NCBI GenBank assembly: GCA_965656525.1 | Contig: CBFHKY010000017.1 | Coordinates: 8,997-72,996, forward strand | Length of the DNA stretch: 64,000 bases | Direction: 5' to 3' | From: Pseudomaricurvus sp965656525 | Lineage (GTDB): Bacteria; Pseudomonadota; Gammaproteobacteria; Pseudomonadales; Cellvibrionaceae | Shown: one piece after another, positions 16,309 to 25,188 of the stretch | How the letters are laid out: each line of letters begins with the position of its first letter | Position numbering within the stretch: the first letter of the stretch is position 1 | The notes under the pieces: generated by a model | Seen by the model: only the letters and a program-made list of their open reading frames with translations | The model's database searches: none | What the model was told of the DNA's origin: nothing | Position numbers and translations under genes: made by a program

Positions 16309-16848
16309 TCACACCGAGGGAAACAACTCCATCGCCATGAGAAGCGCGTCTTCTCCGCCGGTGTCTGATGGGTAATAATTGGGTCTTACTCCGATTTCTG
16401 AAAAACCGGCGTTTTCGTAAAGAGTGATGGCCGGCGTGTTAGAAGCCCTGACCTCCAAAAACATACGCTCAGCGTGGCTTGCAAGTTGCTGTAGAACTTT
16501 ATCCAGAACCCGGCCACCAATGCCTGCACCCTGCCAAGCCGGCGAGACCACAAAATTGATAAGCTCTGACTCTCCCGCCACCAGCGACACCAATGCAAAC
16601 ATGACTAATTCATCATCAATACAGCCCTGTACAGCGTGGTAACGGGACAAACATGACACCAGTTGCTTACGACTCATAGGGTGCGAATGCGCCGCCTGCT
16701 CGATTGAGTACAGCGCACTTAATAAGCCTCCCTGTGCAGATTGAGTCTCGGGATCAGCATTGGGAAATCGGTCAATAGACGTTAACTCAACCTGGCGGCC
16801 ATCGATCAAACTCACAGGACAAGCATGGGGAAACAACACGTCCATCAT
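16309..16848 (-). CDS. rimI: Ribosomal protein alanine N-acetyltransferase-like GNAT
   Basis: A GNAT acetyltransferase with the RimI pattern: NFVVSPAWQGAGIGGRVLD (acetyl-CoA-binding motif A, V-x-x-x-x-Q/R-x-x-G-x-G), LEVRASNTPAITLYENAGF and the terminal RPNYYPSDTGGEDALLM. RimI acetylates the N-terminus of ribosomal protein S18. I chose ATG at 16848 because it overlaps the stop codon of the preceding HolD-like gene (ATGA), a common coupling; this gives 179 residues, about 30 longer at the N-terminus than typical RimI. The holD-rimI order matches that of E. coli and Pseudomonas. Confidence 0.85.
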   Translation of the reverse strand: MMDVLFPHACPVSLIDGRQVELTSIDRFPNADPETQSAQGGLLSALYSIEQAAHSHPMSRKQLVSCLSRYHAVQGCIDDELVMFALVSLVAGESELINFVVSPAWQGAGIGGRVLDKVLQQLASHAERMFLEVRASNTPAITLYENAGFSEIGVRPNYYPSDTGGEDALLMAMELFPSV

Positions 16849-17816
16849 ACACGCCGCAAAAACTGAATCGATTCCCACACACGAGCTTTGACAGTGGGCT
16901 GTAATAACATGTCCGACAACGAAGGAACAACAACGCCTTTCACATTGGTATCCGCAACGTTCACCAACTGCCCTATACTCGACTCCAGCGATTCTAGAGG
17001 CGACCCATTACTATCAATAGATGACCCGCGACTGTCTTCAGGAGTCACCCCAGCCGCCATTAAGTAGTGACAGGCGTCCTCCCCCATTAGCATGACATGC
17101 TGGAGAGGCTTGCTCTCGTGCATCGCCTCTAGCATCGCCCATGAACTTTCGCGGGCCTCGGTTTCACCTTGGGGGGTGTAGCGATCTTGCGTCATTGGCC
17201 AGCGTAAAATATCCGGTTGTGGCAATGCATCCACTGGGACACCTAAAGCACGCAATATATTGAGTAACAACGTATCTGTCGGCAATGCCAGTTCTGCACG
17301 ACGACTGTCTACCACCAGCAGAGCTTCATCCACACGCCAAAATGTGAGCGCAAATCGTGGTGTCGATGCCGTGTTTGCAACGGGCTTTTTCGACGGTGCG
17401 GGCTCACGCCTCAGTGCATCTTGACTTGGTATTGAACGGTCTTGTTCTGGGCGGCTCTGCAGAGGGCTATGTTCAGATGCTTTCTGCATTGCATGAGGCT
17501 TTGCAGTTGAACTGCTGAGTGCCTCTAATACAGAACTGCTTGGGCTGCGGGGCGCAGGAGTTACTGATGGCGAGACTGGCATCCCTTCCACTGAAGCGCT
17601 CTGCGGCTTGACGACAGAGCGGCTCACTTGTGAGTCCGTATCTGAGGTCACCAAAGGGGGCGTGGCAGGAGAAGAACCAAGAGCAGCAGGCGGTATTGAC
17701 ACTGGCCTGACGGGTGCGCAGGCGACTGAAGGTCGTGCCGCCACCAATTGCAGCCTCGGCATATAAGAATCCACCCCCAAAGCCTCAAGGTATTGCATGC
17801 GTTGCTGCTCGTTCAT
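16845..17816 (-). CDS. HolD-like protein (DNA polymerase III psi subunit family) with long linker
   Basis: A 323-residue protein. The N-terminus MNEQQRMQYLEALGVDSYMPR is typical of the pseudomonad HolD-like proteins encoded before rimI. The C-terminal half (from about residue 150) resembles psi-type sequence, ending in VVPSLSDMLLQPTVKARVWESI. Between them lies about 110 residues rich in Pro, Ser and Ala, without predicted structure, so the protein is more than twice the length of E. coli HolD (137). GAGGG precedes the ATG. Identification rests on position and the two ends; function in the clamp loader is inferred. Confidence 0.6.
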   Translation of the reverse strand: MNEQQRMQYLEALGVDSYMPRLQLVAARPSVACAPVRPVSIPPAALGSSPATPPLVTSDTDSQVSRSVVKPQSASVEGMPVSPSVTPAPRSPSSSVLEALSSSTAKPHAMQKASEHSPLQSRPEQDRSIPSQDALRREPAPSKKPVANTASTPRFALTFWRVDEALLVVDSRRAELALPTDTLLLNILRALGVPVDALPQPDILRWPMTQDRYTPQGETEARESSWAMLEAMHESKPLQHVMLMGEDACHYLMAAGVTPEDSRGSSIDSNGSPLESLESSIGQLVNVADTNVKGVVVPSLSDMLLQPTVKARVWESIQFLRRV

Positions 17817-17867
17817 GAATCCCTCAAGGTTGTTGCCTAGATCGGCAATCAGGGTGGATTAAATTAT

Positions 17868-19412
17868 TTACACACCGTCGTGCTGAGGATGTGCTTTGGC
17901 TCCCGATTCTAACAGATTCAGCGCATCCAAATAGGCTTTTGCAGAAGCCGCAATAATATCGGTATCCGCACCAACACCATTTACAATCACCCCATTGCGA
18001 GACAAGCGAACCGTGACATCGCCTTGAGCTTCCGTGCCTGCAGTAATGGCATTCACAGAGTAAAGTGCCAACTCCGCCTTGCTGTTAACCACTTTCTCTA
18101 TCGCTTTAAAAGCAGCGTCCACAGGGCCGCCACCTTTCGCTTCGGAGACCACGGCCTCACCGCGACACTGAAAGCTCAAGCGTGCTACCGGTTTTTGGCC
18201 TGTCTTGCAGGTCACTTCCATCTCACTAAAGCGGTAGATCTCAGGACGTTGTGCATTTTCCACACCGGACACCAAAGCCTGCAAATCTTCATCAAAGACT
18301 TCGTGTTTCTTATCTGCCAACTCTTTAAAGCGAGCAAAGGTTTCGGCCAACGCCTCAGGCGTTTTGAAGGTAATACCAAGCTCTTCCATACGAGCGCGAA
18401 CCGCTGCGCGACCAGAGTGTTTACCCAACACCAATTTGTTGGCATTCCAGCCTACATCTTCGGCCTTCATGATTTCGTAGGTTTCGCGGTTTTTCAATAT
18501 ACCGTCTTGATGAATACCCGATTCATGAGCAAATGCATTTGCCCCCACAATGGCCTTATTGGGCTGAACAGGAAATCCGGTTACCGTTGACACCAAGCGT
18601 GATGTTGGAACAATGTGAGAAGAGTCGACACCGGTTGTGACAGGGTAAAAATCTTTACGGGTTTTCACCGCCATAACAATTTCCTCTAACGAGGCGTTAC
18701 CAGCACGTTCACCCAAACCGTTAATTGTACATTCAACTTGACGGACACCGTTCATGACTGCCGACAAGGAGTTTGCCACGGCCAACCCCAAATCGTTATG
18801 GCAGTGCGTAGAAAAAATAGCTTTGTCAGAGTTCGGGACATTTTCAATCACGTGTTTAAACATAGCCCCGTACTCTTCTGGCGCACCATACCCGACTGTA
18901 TCCGGAATATTGATGGTGCCAGCGCCGGCGTTGATCACTGCCTCAATGATGCGATACATAAACTCTGGCTCGGTGCGACTGCCATCTTCCAATGAAAATT
19001 CCACGTCTGGACACAGATTGCGGGCCAATTTTACCGCTTCGACGGCCTGCTCCAACACTTGCTCAGGCGACATTTGCAACTTGTATTTCATATGAATGGG
19101 GGACGTCGCAATAAACGTGTGTATACGACCTGAGTTAGCAGGGCGTAACGCCTCAGCAGCGCGTTCGATATCTGGACGTACCGCTCGGGCCAAGCTGCAG
19201 ATCGTGGAACCTTTCACCGCACCAGCAACAGCTTTAACAGCCTCGAAGTCGCCGGGGCTCGCAATAGCAAAGCCCGCTTCAATGACGTCCACACGCATTT
19301 TTTCCAGCATTTTTGCAATACGAACCTTCTCATCCAAAGTCATGGATGCGCCCGGGCTTTGTTCACCGTCACGCAAAGTCGTATCAAAAATAATCAATTG
19401 GTTTTCTTTCAT
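17868..19412 (-). CDS. leuA: 2-isopropylmalate synthase
   Basis: A 514-residue enzyme that condenses acetyl-CoA and 2-ketoisovalerate in the first committed step of leucine synthesis. The N-terminal TIM barrel carries FDTTLRDGEQSPGASM, the signature region with a metal-ligand aspartate, and FSTHCHNDLGLAVANSL with the HxH metal ligands. The C-terminal ~120 residues form the LeuA allosteric domain that binds leucine. I chose the second of two adjacent ATGs because GAGAGG then sits 5 bases away. The 5' region contains a possible leucine-rich leader peptide and terminator, so both attenuation and feedback inhibition may apply. Confidence 0.95.
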   Translation of the reverse strand: MKENQLIIFDTTLRDGEQSPGASMTLDEKVRIAKMLEKMRVDVIEAGFAIASPGDFEAVKAVAGAVKGSTICSLARAVRPDIERAAEALRPANSGRIHTFIATSPIHMKYKLQMSPEQVLEQAVEAVKLARNLCPDVEFSLEDGSRTEPEFMYRIIEAVINAGAGTINIPDTVGYGAPEEYGAMFKHVIENVPNSDKAIFSTHCHNDLGLAVANSLSAVMNGVRQVECTINGLGERAGNASLEEIVMAVKTRKDFYPVTTGVDSSHIVPTSRLVSTVTGFPVQPNKAIVGANAFAHESGIHQDGILKNRETYEIMKAEDVGWNANKLVLGKHSGRAAVRARMEELGITFKTPEALAETFARFKELADKKHEVFDEDLQALVSGVENAQRPEIYRFSEMEVTCKTGQKPVARLSFQCRGEAVVSEAKGGGPVDAAFKAIEKVVNSKAELALYSVNAITAGTEAQGDVTVRLSRNGVIVNGVGADTDIIAASAKAYLDALNLLESGAKAHPQHDGV

Positions 19413-19504
19413 CATAGCCTCTCAGGCAGCCCCTTCATTCAAGGAGCTTCTCTATACGTTATATACATTAGGGGTTAGAAACGGCTGGCCAAACGCCAGT
19501 ATAG

Positions 19505-19530
19505 AAAAACGATACTGCCTAAGGCAGTCG
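19505..19530 (-). terminator. Candidate leuA attenuator hairpin
   Basis: On the minus strand ACTGCC-TTA-GGCAGT is followed by ATCG and TTTTT, an intrinsic-terminator shape about 95 bases upstream of leuA. It overlaps the stop codon of a leucine-rich open frame, the arrangement expected of a translation-coupled attenuator. Confidence 0.6.
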
Positions 19531-19617
19531 TAATAATTGCGCTAGGCACCACGACAGACAAAAGCTGGAGCTGCAACGGCCAACAGAGAACTGTGAGGAA
19601 ATTGTGTGGAAGTTCAT
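19519..19617 (-). CDS. Possible leuA leader peptide
   Basis: A 32-codon open frame starting at ATG 19617 and ending in TAG inside the terminator hairpin. Its last 13 residues read CLSWCLAQLLRLP, with five leucines encoded by CTG, CTA, TTA, TTA and CTG. Leucine-rich leaders precede leucine operons in E. coli and other gammaproteobacteria. Against it, there is no convincing Shine-Dalgarno (only GGAT), and an overlapping frame starting at 19633 encodes a hydrophobic peptide of about 54 residues. I treat this as a candidate. Confidence 0.4.
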   Translation of the reverse strand: MNFHTISSQFSVGRCSSSFCLSWCLAQLLRLP

Positions 19618-20091
19618 AAGGTAATCCGTGCATTCATTTATGCAAAGCCGCGATCAATAACTGTCAGTCAGCCTAGCCAACCACCATTTGTGATTCACGA
19701 TGACTTTAACTAAAGACCACTATAACTCGCCCAAAACCACCAATCAATATTCATCCTAAATTAATCAATTAATTAGGATTAAATAACAAAATAAGACACC
19801 GTAAACCCAAAAAACAAAACAAACATCCTATTTTTATAGCGTTCTGTGTAATTACTCGCGCAAATCGTTTTATTGATGTGTCGCTTTAGCGTGCAAAACA
19901 CTCAGACCAGCCTTCATTTACTTACAAATACGAGCCCGCGGCCTTACCAGCACAGCAAATCAAGAGAGCAACGCTCAATCGGGTCGCTGAAATAAAAGAA
20001 ACACCCCAGCAAGGTAGAAACAAAGAAAGGAGCTGCAAAAAGCTAGTCTAATGCCTAAAAATCACTAGCCCTAAACAACCGTAGCTTATGG
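19618..20091. other. AT-rich region upstream of the leuA leader
   Basis: About 470 bases without a supportable gene. It contains an AT-rich palindrome at 19753-19779 (ATCCTAAATTAAT / ATTAATTAGGAT arms around CA) that could be a regulator site. The rest looks like promoter DNA for leuA and the 3' flank of the M15 gene; no clear terminator was found. Confidence 0.45.
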
Positions 20092-21054
20092 TTAAACAAC
20101 TTTGATGTGCCAAGGCTCAAAACGAACACCTAGGCGATTGTCCTCGGTGTAGCGAATTTTAACGTAACCAAGATCTTGCATACGCTTATATTCATCTGTC
20201 GCAGCAAATTCATCAGAGAAGTTTTGTGTACCCCAACCCACTCGACCAACATCAAAGTCACCGATGCCATGGTAAGAGTGCCCGGGGGGGGCTAGTGAGC
20301 GAGAGGCTTTTGATAGGTTATAAGACACACTACTGGCTTTCGCCAAAAACAAATAGAGCTGCTTAACATTGCTACGGATCCCAGATGTGAGTACCACGTT
20401 AGAACCAATGTCTTGTTTGAGCTTCTGGTAATAAGCCTCAGAGTGTCCTTTAAACAGGTAGTGCCCAGAATGAGGGATCTTGATGATATCTTTATTATTG
20501 ATGGCACTTGTCAGCTGATCGGTGACTCGAGAACCAAAGAAACCGTATTCGCTCGCCTGTGCAAAGAAGATTTTTTCTATGAAGTCGAGCTCTGCTCGCG
20601 AAAATGCACCCACATCCTCATAAGCATTGGCGTATTTCAATAACTCATCAAAACCCAGCACATTGAAATTACCGTGCCCGACCAAGCGCTGGGCTCGATG
20701 CAAGCGGGAAAAAACCGACTCTAAGGTCAGGTGCTCAGCTTCAGGTAAAAACACATCGTCGGAGAAGTCGTGCGCAAAATAACGCACTTTGTCTTGCGGG
20801 TCGCCAGAAGGAACCACCACACCATCGGTGCTCGTATCATCAACACCTAAGTCTTCCAGCATCGCAGGTGATTCACTGTCCTGCCAAGCGCTTAACTGCA
20901 GCTCACTAGGCTTTAAAAAAGGCGCTTCAGTGGCGTGATCAGCCAAATCGACTTCCGGCTTACGACTGGATATCAAACCACTATGCTTATAGGACGCTAC
21001 TGCACTCAACCCCAGTAGCGCACCTGCCAAGAAATTTCGTCTTTTTATTCTCAC
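20092..21054 (-). CDS. Tat-exported M15-family D,D-carboxypeptidase-like protein
   Basis: A 320-residue protein with a twin-arginine signal (KRRNFLAGALLGLSAVA), so it is probably folded in the cytoplasm and exported through Tat. The C-terminal domain carries the VanY/M15B zinc-peptidase motifs: LTSGIRS, HSYHGIGDFDVG (zinc His and Asp) and FEPWHIKVV (the EPWH zinc histidine). These enzymes trim D-Ala-D-Ala ends of peptidoglycan. The middle region (residues 50-180) has no match I recognise. The start is GTG at 21054 with GAGAG upstream. It stands alone. Confidence 0.8.
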   Translation of the reverse strand: MRIKRRNFLAGALLGLSAVASYKHSGLISSRKPEVDLADHATEAPFLKPSELQLSAWQDSESPAMLEDLGVDDTSTDGVVVPSGDPQDKVRYFAHDFSDDVFLPEAEHLTLESVFSRLHRAQRLVGHGNFNVLGFDELLKYANAYEDVGAFSRAELDFIEKIFFAQASEYGFFGSRVTDQLTSAINNKDIIKIPHSGHYLFKGHSEAYYQKLKQDIGSNVVLTSGIRSNVKQLYLFLAKASSVSYNLSKASRSLAPPGHSYHGIGDFDVGRVGWGTQNFSDEFAATDEYKRMQDLGYVKIRYTEDNRLGVRFEPWHIKVV

Positions 21055-21208
21055 CGATCAAGCTCTCAAACTGACTAGAAGACACTGCGCAAAGACCTTA
21101 CTGGCTGAATTGTAACCTTAGCGGTTAAAAAACAACAATCAGTAACCATCTTAAGTGTAGCAAGAACTCAGCAATGTGCCGCCATCAGCTTTAATCGCGA
21201 CTTAAAAA

Positions 21209-22774
21209 TTACCCTAATTCGTCAGAAACTACAGAATACTTGGGGTCTTCCAGTACGTTCACTTCACACAGATCGCCAGCTTTTTTCAACAGTTTCCGAC
21301 ACTCTGGGCTCAAGTGACGCAAATGCAGCGTTTTACCCAAGGCTTTGTATTTTTCAGCCAAGTTGTCTACCGCTTCAATACCTGAATGATCACTGATGCG
21401 CGAACGCTTAAATTCAAGCACGACATGCTCTGGATCGTCCTCTGGATTAAACAGATCTTTGAAATTGCTGACCGAACCAAAAAAGACCGGCCCTCTCAGG
21501 TCGTAAATCTTATAGCCGTTTTCATCCACATAAGTGTCCACAAGAATCTGCTGAGCGTGCTTCCAAGCGAATACCAGCGCCGACACAATAACCCCAACCA
21601 AAACGGCAATCGCTAAGTCGAAAACCACCGTAATGGCAGAAACCAAAATAATGATAAAGGCATCAGACAGCGGCACTTTGCGCATTTGACGGAAAGAGGA
21701 CCATTCAAAGGTACCCAAAACCACCATAAACATAATGCCGACCAATGCCCCTAAAGGAATAATTTCAATTAAGTTCGCGCCGAATAAAATGAACCCCAGC
21801 AAAACCAAAGCCGCTGTAATTCCAGACAAGCGGCCGCGGCCACCGGAATTAATATTGATCATTGATTGACCAATCATGGCACACCCCCCCATACCCCCAA
21901 AAAAACCATTGGTGGTATTAGCGATACCCTGGCCAATACACTCACGGTTACCTCGACCGCGGGTATTCGTAAGTTCATCAATCAACGTGAGTGTTAACAA
22001 AGACTCAATTAGACCAATAGAAGCGATGACCAAAGCAAAAGGAAAGATGATACTGAGTGTTTCCCAGTTAAAAGGGACCGCTGGAATAGCAAAGGAAGGC
22101 AGCTCGCCTTTCAAGGTGGCGCTCGCCGCTTGATCCATAGGCAGCATGTCACGCACATAGTCAATCACCGTGCGAGCTTCAAGGTCCAAACCCAAAACAG
22201 CCAACGTCACCACGACAATAGCCACCAAGCCAGAAGGCACCGCAGTGGTCAGTTTGGGCAAGAAATGCATGATCAACATGGTTACAAAAATCAAAATCCC
22301 CATGGTATAAAGCATGCTGCCTTGCATCCAATCGAAAACGCCTTCACTGACCTCGACTTTAAATTGCCCTAGTTGAGCCAAGAAAATCACAATCGCCAAA
22401 CCGTTTACAAAACCCAGCATGACCGGATGAGGCACCATACGTATGAACTTACCCAGCTTAAAGATGCCCGCCAAAATTTGTAGCACACCCGCCAACACGA
22501 CCGTCGCAAACAAATATTGAACACCGTGCAAGGCTACCAATGAGACCATCACTACCGCTGTCGCGCCTGTTGCACCTGAGATCATGCCCGGGCGGCCACC
22601 GAAAATCGATGTCAGCAAGCCCATCATAAATGCGGCATACAGGCCAACCATAGGCTCCACCCCTGCCACAAAAGCAAAGGCCACAGCTTCTGGCACCAGC
22701 GCCAGCGCAACGGTGATGCCTGAAAGTACGTCATTTTTAACGTTGTATTGATTCGAAGTAATCAGCTTAAACAT
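21209..22774 (-). CDS. SulP-family anion transporter with STAS domain
   Basis: A 521-residue membrane transporter with about 10-12 hydrophobic segments. SulP features are visible: LSGITVALALVPEAVAFAFVAGV near the start, GLYAAFMMGLLTSIFGGRPGMISGATGA, and INSGGRGRLSGI. The C-terminal ~110 residues are a STAS domain (YDLRGPVFFGSVSNF ... KRSRISDHSGIEAV). Substrates in the family are sulfate, bicarbonate (BicA) or dicarboxylates; I cannot choose. The ATG at 22774 aligns with the usual short N-terminus; a start at 22873 would add 33 unrelated residues. Confidence 0.9.
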   Translation of the reverse strand: MFKLITSNQYNVKNDVLSGITVALALVPEAVAFAFVAGVEPMVGLYAAFMMGLLTSIFGGRPGMISGATGATAVVMVSLVALHGVQYLFATVVLAGVLQILAGIFKLGKFIRMVPHPVMLGFVNGLAIVIFLAQLGQFKVEVSEGVFDWMQGSMLYTMGILIFVTMLIMHFLPKLTTAVPSGLVAIVVVTLAVLGLDLEARTVIDYVRDMLPMDQAASATLKGELPSFAIPAVPFNWETLSIIFPFALVIASIGLIESLLTLTLIDELTNTRGRGNRECIGQGIANTTNGFFGGMGGCAMIGQSMININSGGRGRLSGITAALVLLGFILFGANLIEIIPLGALVGIMFMVVLGTFEWSSFRQMRKVPLSDAFIIILVSAITVVFDLAIAVLVGVIVSALVFAWKHAQQILVDTYVDENGYKIYDLRGPVFFGSVSNFKDLFNPEDDPEHVVLEFKRSRISDHSGIEAVDNLAEKYKALGKTLHLRHLSPECRKLLKKAGDLCEVNVLEDPKYSVVSDELG

Positions 22775-22922
22775 GAAACATCTCGTTTTGTGCGGCGTGT
22801 GCAAAACGCGCGATACTAGCAGAAGGGGTAGCGAGCTCCAAGAGCGCTGTACAAAAAACAGTCCAAAAGTCATGCCAAATCAGCATGGTAGGGTTTTGAA
22901 AGAACGCGAAGCACCCTCGGTT

Positions 22923-23552
22923 TTAGCTTACTGAAGAGCCTTCCAGCCAGTTGAGCAGATCTTGCCACTGGGCCATATCCGTTTTCACGCGGCTGGGGGG
23001 TAAATCGAATATACTGACGCCACTGTCCATAGCGCGAATATAATTCTGAGTATCGCGGATGCTGGTAATTAGCGGCATGTTGACCTGTTCAAGAAACGCC
23101 ACCAAGGTTTTGTAATAGTTTGTATTTGCACGAACTCTATTGGCCACCAAAGCTACCTGAACATCGTTTTCAAGCAACCACGATTGACGGTTCAGCCCCA
23201 TAAGAAAACGAACACCCGCTTTAATATCTGTTGGTGAAGGCAAGACAGGTATAATGAGGCGCATACCCTGTGCAGAGCACGCCTCTAGTTCTGACATACT
23301 ACAAGCCGCAGGCATGTCATGAACAACTACATCTAAGTGGGCGGGTATTTTATCTCCTCGAAAAGCAGCTATAGGTGTGATTTCCGCACAAGCCTTAGGC
23401 CGCGCTTTAAGCCAGTCCAGTGCAGATTGTTGAATGTCGTGGTCTGCCAACCCCACCGAATAGCCTTTATCAGACCAATAGCTCGCCAACTGTGAGGCCA
23501 GTGTCGTTTTGCCACACCCTCCCTTCGGATTGGCAATTACTATTTGTAGCAT
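22923..23552 (-). CDS. ParA/MinD-like P-loop ATPase (orphan)
   Basis: A 209-residue ATPase with the deviant Walker A motif PKGGCGKTT near residue 9, the switch region ADHDIQQSALDWL and the switch II equivalent VVHDMPAA. The size fits small chromosomal ParA-like proteins that place protein assemblies rather than segregate plasmids. No parB-like gene is adjacent. The start at 23552 places the P-loop at the usual position; an upstream start at 23609 adds 19 residues. What it positions is unknown. Confidence 0.85.
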   Translation of the reverse strand: MLQIVIANPKGGCGKTTLASQLASYWSDKGYSVGLADHDIQQSALDWLKARPKACAEITPIAAFRGDKIPAHLDVVVHDMPAACSMSELEACSAQGMRLIIPVLPSPTDIKAGVRFLMGLNRQSWLLENDVQVALVANRVRANTNYYKTLVAFLEQVNMPLITSIRDTQNYIRAMDSGVSIFDLPPSRVKTDMAQWQDLLNWLEGSSVS

Positions 23553-23797
23553 ATGAGAAGGTGCTCCAAGCAAGCTATGTGGCCAAATATACGCAGGTGC
23601 CTTAGGCAATAGGGTAATTCCCTTACAACATAAATACTTAACCTCTGTGGTGCCAGAGACTAGGGTATTCAGTAATCGTTACCTCAAGCTTCTCTATCGG
23701 CGGTATGGGGAAAAGCTGAAAGCCCGCCCCCACACTCTCACTCAAAACCATCGCTGTATCGGGTATTCGTTGCCGTGAATGTGCATCCGGCACTTTA

Positions 23798-24322
23798 TTA
23801 ATAAGCAAGAATGCCTTCAACAACAGACGAAGGGCAGTGACGCAAGCAGGCGCGCAGCTGCTCATTGGTTTTAAACAAGCGACGACAGCTTTCTCTGGCA
23901 ATGTTTAGCACCAGCATGGCGAACAACTCTTGATCCTCCAGCATCAGATCATTGAGCGCACCGCCGGACAACACCAAAAGCTCAAGCTTCTGTTCAGCAA
24001 TAGCAGTAACCGAATGCGGCTGTATGCCGATTAAAGAGGTTTCACCAAAACAATTGCCAGGGCCAAGCATCGCTTTTAATAGCGCATCTTGTTTCGCATC
24101 AAATACCAAGCGTACGGCACCGGACTGCACAATATAGATGTAGGATGCCGAATCTCCCTCTTCGAACACCACTTCATTGGGCTCGTAATGTATCTGCTTT
24201 AATTGCTTAAAAACTTTATAAAGCTGTGATTCGGTCAAACCACCAAACACAGCGATTTTATCAAGGATAGGCAAGACTTTTTCAACGGCTAGCAGAGGTT
24301 CCTGTGGCTTACGCTCAGTCAT
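23798..24322 (-). CDS. Cyclic-nucleotide-binding-domain protein without a DNA-binding domain
   Basis: A 174-residue protein. Residues about 25-145 form a CRP-like cNMP-binding beta-barrel (FGGLTESQLYKVFKQLK, EVVFEEGDSASYIYIVQSG, GPGNCFGETSLIG with the phosphate-binding-cassette GE). The frame stops at SSVVEGILAY, where a helix-turn-helix would begin in CRP/FNR proteins, and there are no FNR-type N-terminal cysteines. It therefore probably acts through protein partners. It sits immediately beyond the ccoS/SafE end of the cbb3 locus, where Pseudomonas has anr-hemN. Confidence 0.85.
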   Translation of the reverse strand: MTERKPQEPLLAVEKVLPILDKIAVFGGLTESQLYKVFKQLKQIHYEPNEVVFEEGDSASYIYIVQSGAVRLVFDAKQDALLKAMLGPGNCFGETSLIGIQPHSVTAIAEQKLELLVLSGGALNDLMLEDQELFAMLVLNIARESCRRLFKTNEQLRACLRHCPSSVVEGILAY

Positions 24323-24390
24323 AACTTCATATTCCGGCCAGACGAGCTATGAAAACTCGAATGACGCAATCATTGAGTAATTGTCGTTCG

Positions 24391-25161
24391 TTAGTGGTGA
24401 TGATGATGCATTGAATCGGTTTCATCTTGTAACATGTGGCCTTCATTCATGGCAGCATGCTCACTGTGATTAGCGTGCTTCAGCGCTAACCCTACAGTCC
24501 ACCCGCCAAACAACATTAACAAAATACCCATCCAAATGCGCAGCTCACGCGCTTGTAAAATAGTTTTTAATCGTTCAGCAAAAAAGCCACTGCCCAACAC
24601 CGCAGGTAGTGTACCGACCCCAAATGCCACCATAACACCCGCAGCACGAACACCATCGGCTTGAGAAAGCGCATAAGCCAAGGCTGAATAGACCAACCCG
24701 CAGGGGAGCCATCCCCATATCGCACCCAATAAAATTGCACTGCGCGCATTACGGGCGGGCAAAAATCGATTGCCCAACGGCTGAATATAACGCCAAAGAT
24801 AGTTACCCACTCGTTCAAGGTAGGTCAGACCTCGCCACCAATCCGCGATGTACAAACCCATGGCAATCAGCAGCAAGCCTGCAATAATTCGCATTACACT
24901 CACACCACCACTCAGCGCCACCTGCTGGCCCAGAAGCCCAAAAGCTGCACCGATAGCACCGTAACTGGCGATTCGCCCAACGTTATAGGCAAGTAATATG
25001 CGCATACGGCTATACAATGAAACGTTGGGCACAGAAAACCCTAATGCCGCCACAATACCACCGCACATACCAACGCAGTGTGCGCCGCCTAACAGCCCCA
25101 TAGTGAATGCAGAAATATAAGGCAACCACATAATCGAGGGTGTCCACCAGCCTTCAAACAT
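24391..25161 (-). CDS. TauE/SafE-like (DsbD_2) membrane protein of the cbb3 oxidase locus
   Basis: A 256-residue protein with about six membrane helices and the signature GGAHCVGMCGG near residue 25, which marks the sulfite-exporter/DsbD-transmembrane-like family found next to ccoS in many proteobacteria. The C-terminal tail is histidine-rich and ends in MHHHHH, suggesting metal (copper) binding. It lies 27 bases downstream of ccoS on the same strand. A role in copper delivery or assembly of the oxidase is inferred from position; it is not established by sequence. Confidence 0.85.
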   Translation of the reverse strand: MFEGWWTPSIMWLPYISAFTMGLLGGAHCVGMCGGIVAALGFSVPNVSLYSRMRILLAYNVGRIASYGAIGAAFGLLGQQVALSGGVSVMRIIAGLLLIAMGLYIADWWRGLTYLERVGNYLWRYIQPLGNRFLPARNARSAILLGAIWGWLPCGLVYSALAYALSQADGVRAAGVMVAFGVGTLPAVLGSGFFAERLKTILQARELRIWMGILLMLFGGWTVGLALKHANHSEHAAMNEGHMLQDETDSMHHHHH

Positions 25162-25188
25162 ACGTCTTACTCTTGTGATAACCGAGCT

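Noticed and set aside
19470..19633. Hydrophobic 54-codon frame overlapping the leuA leader
   Set aside because: It resembles a small membrane peptide but has no ribosome-binding site and covers the attenuator hairpin, so I prefer the leader explanation.
23638..23901. 87-codon frame overlapping the end of the cNMP-binding gene, as a possible frameshifted DNA-binding domain
   Set aside because: It contains no helix-turn-helix pattern and no continuity with the cNMP domain; the cNMP gene ends cleanly.
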